Assembly (NCBI GenBank): GCA_963790075.1
Contig: CAWBNG010000004.1
Location: 372,001 to 436,000, forward strand
DNA: 64,000 nt
Reading direction: 5' to 3'
DNA from: CAYOUV01 sp963790075
GTDB lineage: Bacteria > Chloroflexota > Anaerolineae > Anaerolineales > Villigracilaceae
The translations under genes and the position numbers were made by a program. Positions 60,801 to 64,000 of the stretch are shown one piece after another. Under the pieces are notes generated by a model, which saw only the letters and a list, made by a program, of their open reading frames with translations, did not search any database and was not told the DNA's origin. Positions within the stretch are counted from its first letter, which is position 1. Each line of letters opens with the position of its first letter.

Positions 60801-61111
60801 GTCTGACCGGTGGCCTGGGTGACGGATTTGGGCGCGCGCGTCATGCGCCGCAGGGCTTCGATCAGGTAGGTCAGGAAAACCGTCGGGTCGCTGTCGTTCG
60901 CATCCAGCTGGTACCAGGCAAAAGCCTGGGAGGTGACCGCCAGGTAATCTGCCAGCAGGGTGGTCTTGCCGTATCCCGGCGGGGCCGAGATCAGGACCAG
61001 GCGCTTATCCTGCTGGGCTTCCATCCAGTCGCTCAGGTGCGGGCGGGGAAAATGCCCTTCGCTGGGATGGGGAACCAGGAATTTGGTGCGTAGCAGAATT
61101 GACGGTTTCAT
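57878..61111 (-). CDS. MalT-like ATP-dependent regulator with SARP/BTAD C-terminal domain
   Basis: A 1077-residue regulator. The N-terminal STAND-type ATPase has the Walker A SAPPGYGKTTLL at 42-53 and LVVLEDYHYVTNP as Walker B. The middle (about 370-820) is a run of tetratricopeptide-like repeats that usually hosts the inducer-binding site. Instead of the LuxR HTH of MalT, the end carries an OmpR-type winged helix (KARDLLAYFVTFR) and a BTAD domain (ALYQGEYMQNL, GDRTGLAQQY), as in SARP activators. It is divergent from an ABC transporter operon and a palindrome lies between, suggesting it controls that transporter. Effector unknown. Confidence 0.93.
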   Translation of the reverse strand: MKPSILLRTKFLVPHPSEGHFPRPHLSDWMEAQQDKRLVLISAPPGYGKTTLLADYLAVTSQAFAWYQLDANDSDPTVFLTYLIEALRRMTRAPKSVTQATGQTAQSLLETTEAAISHRRVLTVLINELAEELDETWLVVLEDYHYVTNPIVHQLVDFLLENAPPGLRLIISTRADPPLELARLRAHGQLAELRASDLRFRADEISHWMSEHVPGISSESLTLLSEKTEGWAAALQIVRSSLSGQDAASADRVIAGLSGSNRYVFEYLADEVFRRQPDEHQQFLLRTSVLEQMDAEACNAIASFENSQAILEALERQNLFLTSLDTQRRWYRYHHLFRDFLLSKLRRERPDPVHQLQQTAGQYYERQGELEIAYRHYLEAREYASAAAVISVFAADYVERGRVEVMHRYLSALPGEIKREHPELLLQHGNVHRRLGEAGLAITSYEDARAGFAAHNDQAGLSRALTRLAEVNRAQGNYRQAEGLASEALQAAPPDDHIARADALMARAKSTGFLSGMDEGRTLAEQAVEEDRQAGDELSPLERASFLQSLGQICWWHGDPQATVRYCQEALQLAPDELSPIAAQAYISMVSPHLYWREFDVALHYAERGLEITQTLHLKELLPSAYTALGNVLTRLGEPARAETALRKSMELAQALGLASYEQLMATGYLAYNLYGQGRTDEAWQLAEGALWSYTGNPDTYEAYVCRSVLADVALENHQLEKAESLYSELVEVGERRQFRIPLAMVYFGLAYIHLETNRRDSGLEYARQALRAIEPSRAVQLFLDQGERTRLVCQVLEQAGVGSPFLERLRELMPAGAGKAAPEIANNSAITVNCLGTLRIFLGGQEISQERWVSTKARDLLAYFVTFRSEHIPGERAFEAIWGEKEGRSKTAFHTALSRLRNALRSDKSTARFVLVESGDYWLDAAYFKIDVDEFDAAIARARASTNAEGAAECFSQAVALYQGEYMQNLYFDWVFPERRRLAQAYSDALRWLIDYQLKRDKPREALDLARKAIRVEPLSEGMYCQAMRAYAAIGDRTGLAQQYQDLKRVLASEMDIEPLPGTTDLYRELLDNLNT

Positions 61112-61143
61112 ATAGAAGAATTATAAACTTGCCCGGACGGGTT

Positions 61144-61172
61144 TTGCAAATTTTTTGAAAGCTCCTTATGCT
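61144..61172 (+). promoter_or_regulatory. Promoter of the ABC transporter operon
   Basis: TTGCAA (61144-61149) and TATGCT (61167-61172) are exactly 17 nt apart. The -10 box overlaps the 14-bp palindrome at 61170-61183. Transcription would start near 61179, about 40 nt before the ATG, with GAGGAG as the ribosome site. Confidence 0.6.
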
Positions 61173-61183
61173 ACCATGGTAGC
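61170..61183. promoter_or_regulatory. 14-bp perfect palindrome overlapping the -10 box (operator candidate)
   Basis: GCTACCATGGTAGC is self-complementary over all 14 bases and lies over the -10 region and likely start site of the ABC transporter promoter, in the divergent region shared with the MalT/SARP regulator. Its place suggests a repressor site for the transporter. Confidence 0.5.
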
Positions 61184-61219
61184 GTCATTCATATTGCTAA
61201 GCCAAACGAGGAGAGATAA

Positions 61220-62869
61220 ATGAATCGCAAACCATTGTTCGTTTCAATTCTGTTGCTGCTTGTCCTTTTGGTCAGCGCCTGCGGACCGCAAGCAACCCCA
61301 GCGCCGGCCCAACCGCCGGCAGCCAGCCAGGCTCCGGCAGCGACCGAAGCGCCGACGGCCGCGCCGAGCGTGCTCAAGATCGCCAATACGGCCAATATCA
61401 CCACCTGGGACCCGGTCAAATCGTTCTCGACCGAAGCGGCCTATATGGCCAATATCTACGAGCAGTTGCTGCGCATCAACCCGCCCGGCGCTGCCGAGAA
61501 ATACACGCCTTTGCTGGCGACGAGTTGGGAATCCAGTGCTGATGGTCTGACCTGGACCTTCCACCTGCGCCCGAACGTCAAATTCCATGACGGCGAGCCC
61601 TTGACGGCGGAAGCGGTCAAGATGTCGATCGAAGCAGCCAAGGATCATGGCGGCGCGTCCTTCATCTGGCTGCCACTCGACAGCGTGGAGGTTGTGGATG
61701 ACCTGACGGTTCAGTTCAACCTGAGCTATGCTGCACCGCTGGATCTGATTGCTTCCTCGCTGTACGACGCCTGGATCGTCAGCCCCAAGGCGCTCGAAGC
61801 TGCAGCCTCGACCGATAACTATTTTGAAGCCCCGGTCGATGCCGGGACCGGTCCTTACATGATCGAATCCTACACCCCCGACCAGGAAATCGTCTTCACC
61901 CGCTTTGATGATTACTGGGGCGGCTGGCAGCCTGGTCAATACGATAAGGTGCTGGTTCAAATCGTGCCTGAAGCTGTCACGCAGCAACAGATGTTCGAAG
62001 CCGGTGACGTAGACCTGGTCACCCGCATTCCGGTTGAAAACCTGGACACTTTCCGCAACAACCCTGACTACACGGTTGACGAAGAACCGTCGTTCTTCAA
62101 CTTTATTGGCTTCTTCAACACTCTGCGCCCGCCGCTGGATAACGTCAAAGTCCGCCAGGCGCTTTCGTATGCCATCCCTTACGATGACATCATCACGATT
62201 GGTGCCAAGGGACTGGGAACCCAAAGCCGCGGTCCAGTACCGGCGGGTGTCTGGCCGTGGTCGCCGGATGTCAAGCAGTACACCTATGACCTGCAGAAGG
62301 CCAAGGATTTGCTCAAAGCTGCCGGATATGATGGCGGCGGTTTCAGTCTGAAGTTGACCTACGCCTCGGAGAATGACACCGAAGCAGCTTTCGCTCCCCT
62401 GATCAAGGACTCCTTCGCCCAGATCGGCGTGGACGTCTCGATCGAGCCGACGCAGTTTACCCAGCAGTGGGAACTGGCCAAGACCGATCCGGCCAATGCC
62501 CAGGATATGTTCCTGCTTCTGTACTGGCCGACCTACTCAGATGCCGGTTCGGACAACCTGTGGTCGATGTTCTACGGGACGGGTGATTCGCCCTACCTGA
62601 ATGTGACCAAGTTCAACCTGTCCTACTGGAAGGACGACCAATTCAATACCCTGTTGGACAACGCCATCAACGAAACGGTCACCGATCCGACCAAATCCCA
62701 GCAGGATTACATCGATGCCATGAATTTGCTGGTGGACCAGGCGCCCGGGGTGTTCTTCTTCGATACCAAGACCGTCTTCGTCATTCCCAGCCACATCCAG
62801 GGATTCCAGTACAATTTGAACTATCCCTTCGTCCAATATTTCTTCTACCAGCTTCACCCTTCCAGCTAA
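61220..62869 (+). CDS. ABC transporter substrate-binding lipoprotein (SBP_bac_5)
   Basis: A 549-residue lipoprotein. The signal ends in LLVLLVSAC (lipidated Cys21), followed by an Ala/Pro-rich linker to about residue 48. The mature part has the family-5 hallmarks: LKIANTANITTWDPVKSFS, YEQLLRINPP, WTFHLRPNVKFHDGEPLTAEAVK and VDVSIEPTQFTQQW. Family 5 proteins bind peptides, nickel or glycosides; the ligand cannot be told here. A GC-rich hairpin separates it from the permease gene, consistent with extra binding protein relative to permease. Confidence 0.94.
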   Translation: MNRKPLFVSILLLLVLLVSACGPQATPAPAQPPAASQAPAATEAPTAAPSVLKIANTANITTWDPVKSFSTEAAYMANIYEQLLRINPPGAAEKYTPLLATSWESSADGLTWTFHLRPNVKFHDGEPLTAEAVKMSIEAAKDHGGASFIWLPLDSVEVVDDLTVQFNLSYAAPLDLIASSLYDAWIVSPKALEAAASTDNYFEAPVDAGTGPYMIESYTPDQEIVFTRFDDYWGGWQPGQYDKVLVQIVPEAVTQQQMFEAGDVDLVTRIPVENLDTFRNNPDYTVDEEPSFFNFIGFFNTLRPPLDNVKVRQALSYAIPYDDIITIGAKGLGTQSRGPVPAGVWPWSPDVKQYTYDLQKAKDLLKAAGYDGGGFSLKLTYASENDTEAAFAPLIKDSFAQIGVDVSIEPTQFTQQWELAKTDPANAQDMFLLLYWPTYSDAGSDNLWSMFYGTGDSPYLNVTKFNLSYWKDDQFNTLLDNAINETVTDPTKSQQDYIDAMNLLVDQAPGVFFFDTKTVFVIPSHIQGFQYNLNYPFVQYFFYQLHPSS

Positions 62870-62896
62870 TCTGACCGATTAGCAAAACGATCAAAC

Positions 62897-62931
62897 CCGG
62901 GAGCGGAATCTCGATCCGACTCCGCTCCCGG
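62897..62931 (+). terminator. Partial terminator or mRNA-stabilising hairpin between SBP and permease
   Basis: A perfect 11-bp GC-rich stem (62897-62907 with 62921-62931) with a 13-nt loop and no T-run follows the SBP stop codon. Such hairpins usually protect the SBP message and reduce permease expression. Confidence 0.65.
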
Positions 62932-62982
62932 CCGGTTCTTGCCACAGGTGCTTTTTCTGTTCCTTCGTGGTTAAATAAACTC

Positions 62983-64000
62983 ATGCGTAAACTTGAATTC
63001 ATCCTCCTTCGGACGGCCGCCTCGCTGCTCGTATTGGTGGGCGCCTCCATTATCACCTTCTTCCTGGCCCGTGTTGTCCCCAGCAACCCGGCAGCCTTGT
63101 ACATCGGTCCAAAGGCCAGGCAGGATGAGATCGACCGCGTCACCAAGCAGTTGGGTTTGGACAGGCCACTGCCGGTCCAGTACGCAATCTATATGCGTGA
63201 ACTGCTGCATGGCGACCTGGGGATTTCCATCGGCACCAAGCGTCCCGTGCTGCAGGAAATTACCGGCCGCTTACCCGCTACGCTGGAACTTTTGCTGGCC
63301 GGGATGATCCTGGCGGCCGTGCTCGGCGTGCCTCTGGGAGTCCTGAGCGCCCGCTGGCAGGGCAAGCCACCGGATGTCGCCGTGCGCACCGTTTCGATCA
63401 TGGGTGTCTCGATGCCCGCATTTTATCTCGGCCTATTATTGCAAATTCTATTTTTCCGCAATCTCGATCTCCTGCCTCTGGCCGGGCGCGTCAGTAACGA
63501 CCTGCGTTTTACTCACCCGGTCGAGACCATTACGCATTTCATCATTCTTGATTCGATCCTGACCCACAACTGGTTCGCCCTGAAAGATGCCCTGCGGCAT
63601 ATCATCCTGCCGGCCATGACCCTGGCGGCTTACCCGCTCGGCCTGATTGCGCGCATGACCCGTGCCGCCATGTTGGAGGTCCTGGAGCAGGATTACATCC
63701 GCACCGCCCGTGCATACGGCATTAAGGATCACGTCATTATTTACCTTTACGCGTTGAAAAACGCAATCAGCCCAACCCTGACCGTGCTCGGCCTGACTTT
63801 TGCTTTTGCGCTGACCGGCACATTTTTTGTTGAGATCATCTTCAACTGGCCGGGATTGGGCCTGTTCACCGTCCGGTCACTGCTCAATGTGGATTATCCA
63901 GCCATCATGGGCGTGACGCTCTTTGGAGCCTCCGGTTATGTGCTGATCAATCTGGTGGTTGATCTGCTCCAGGCGTGGATCGATCCGCGCATCAGCTTGA
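62983..64000 (+). CDS. ABC transporter permease (OppB/DppB-like), truncated by the window end
   Basis: At least 339 codons with no stop before position 64000. The N-terminus RKLEFILLRTAASLLVLVGASIITFFLARV is split here (RKLEFILLRTAASLL, VLVGASIITFFLARV), the usual first helix of OppB/DppB permeases, followed by QLGLDRPLPVQYAIYM and GDLGISI. The BPD_transp_1 domain ends with the EAA-type loop ARAYGIKDHVIIYLYALKNA and FNWPGLGLFTVRSLLNVDYP. The frame reaches DPRISL at the edge, typically a few residues from the end, so the gene is nearly complete. The second permease and ATPases should follow right of the window. Confidence 0.93.
   Translation, partial: MRKLEFILLRTAASLLVLVGASIITFFLARVVPSNPAALYIGPKARQDEIDRVTKQLGLDRPLPVQYAIYMRELLHGDLGISIGTKRPVLQEITGRLPATLELLLAGMILAAVLGVPLGVLSARWQGKPPDVAVRTVSIMGVSMPAFYLGLLLQILFFRNLDLLPLAGRVSNDLRFTHPVETITHFIILDSILTHNWFALKDALRHIILPAMTLAAYPLGLIARMTRAAMLEVLEQDYIRTARAYGIKDHVIIYLYALKNAISPTLTVLGLTFAFALTGTFFVEIIFNWPGLGLFTVRSLLNVDYPAIMGVTLFGASGYVLINLVVDLLQAWIDPRISL

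Noticed and set aside
1..64000. CRISPR arrays, tRNA or rRNA genes, transposases
   Set aside because: I saw no regularly spaced repeat, no cloverleaf with a TTCGANNC T-arm in a plausible place, no rRNA core sequence and no transposase-like protein among the reading frames. A tRNAscan and CRISPR search would settle this.

Overview
This window looks like a chromosomal segment of a Chloroflexota bacterium, most likely class Anaerolineae. The case rests on large polytopic glycosyltransferase-like proteins, two proteins of the DUF2298 (Chlor_Arch_YYY) family, a MalT-type regulator with a SARP-like tail, a fused E1 2-oxoacid dehydrogenase and a split b6-type cytochrome b. Most of the sequence is GC-rich and densely coded. 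Three patches are clearly AT-rich: about 1-450, 2390-4440 and 53040-55040. I see no rRNA, tRNA, CRISPR array, transposase or phage gene.

Layout. 1-9.6 kb: a 2-oxoacid dehydrogenase locus on the minus strand (fused E1, E2, dihydrolipoyl dehydrogenase), interrupted by an AT-rich membrane-protein gene on the other strand, plus a small methyltransferase-like membrane protein and an MFS transporter. 9.8-12.9 kb: a DoxX-like protein, a NarL-type two-component pair and a lipoprotein. 13-14.8 kb: a secreted sedolisin (S53) peptidase on the minus strand, preceded by a ~205-nt leader that can fold into a three-way junction followed by a terminator-like hairpin. 15-19.7 kb: a tight five-gene redox operon (cytochrome b6-like protein with its own CXXCH haem site, subunit IV, Rieske protein, fused DsrM/DsrK- or HdrE/HdrD-like protein, FrhB/FdhB-like iron-sulphur protein). 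20-31.6 kb: envelope and housekeeping genes including lepA, a sugar-nucleotide epimerase, a CDF transporter, a GT4 glycosyltransferase, a methyltransferase and a frameshifted GT39-like gene. 31.6-41.6 kb: a 1767-residue GT39/DUF2298 protein, a DUF952 protein, a second DUF2298 protein and another GT39-like protein. 41.6-43.6 kb: cmk and two PlsC-like acyltransferases. 43.7-53 kb: a large hybrid-sensing histidine kinase, a KimA-like potassium importer followed by two RCK/TrkA proteins, a YacL-like PIN/TRAM protein and cysS. 53-55 kb: an AT-rich island with a tandem lipoprotein duplication in which one copy has an internal stop. 55.2-64 kb: DUF4173 protein, an AraC/MGMT fusion, a 1077-residue MalT/SARP regulator divergent from an oligopeptide-type ABC transporter that runs off the right edge.

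The strongest candidate for an undescribed system is the redox operon at 15.0-19.7 kb. It looks like a quinol-oxidising bc complex without a separate cytochrome c1/f, joined genetically to a membrane Hdr-like module and an FrhB-like subunit. The second is the structured leader upstream of the sedolisin gene, whose topology resembles c-di-GMP-I (GEMM) riboswitches but which I cannot assign without a covariance search.
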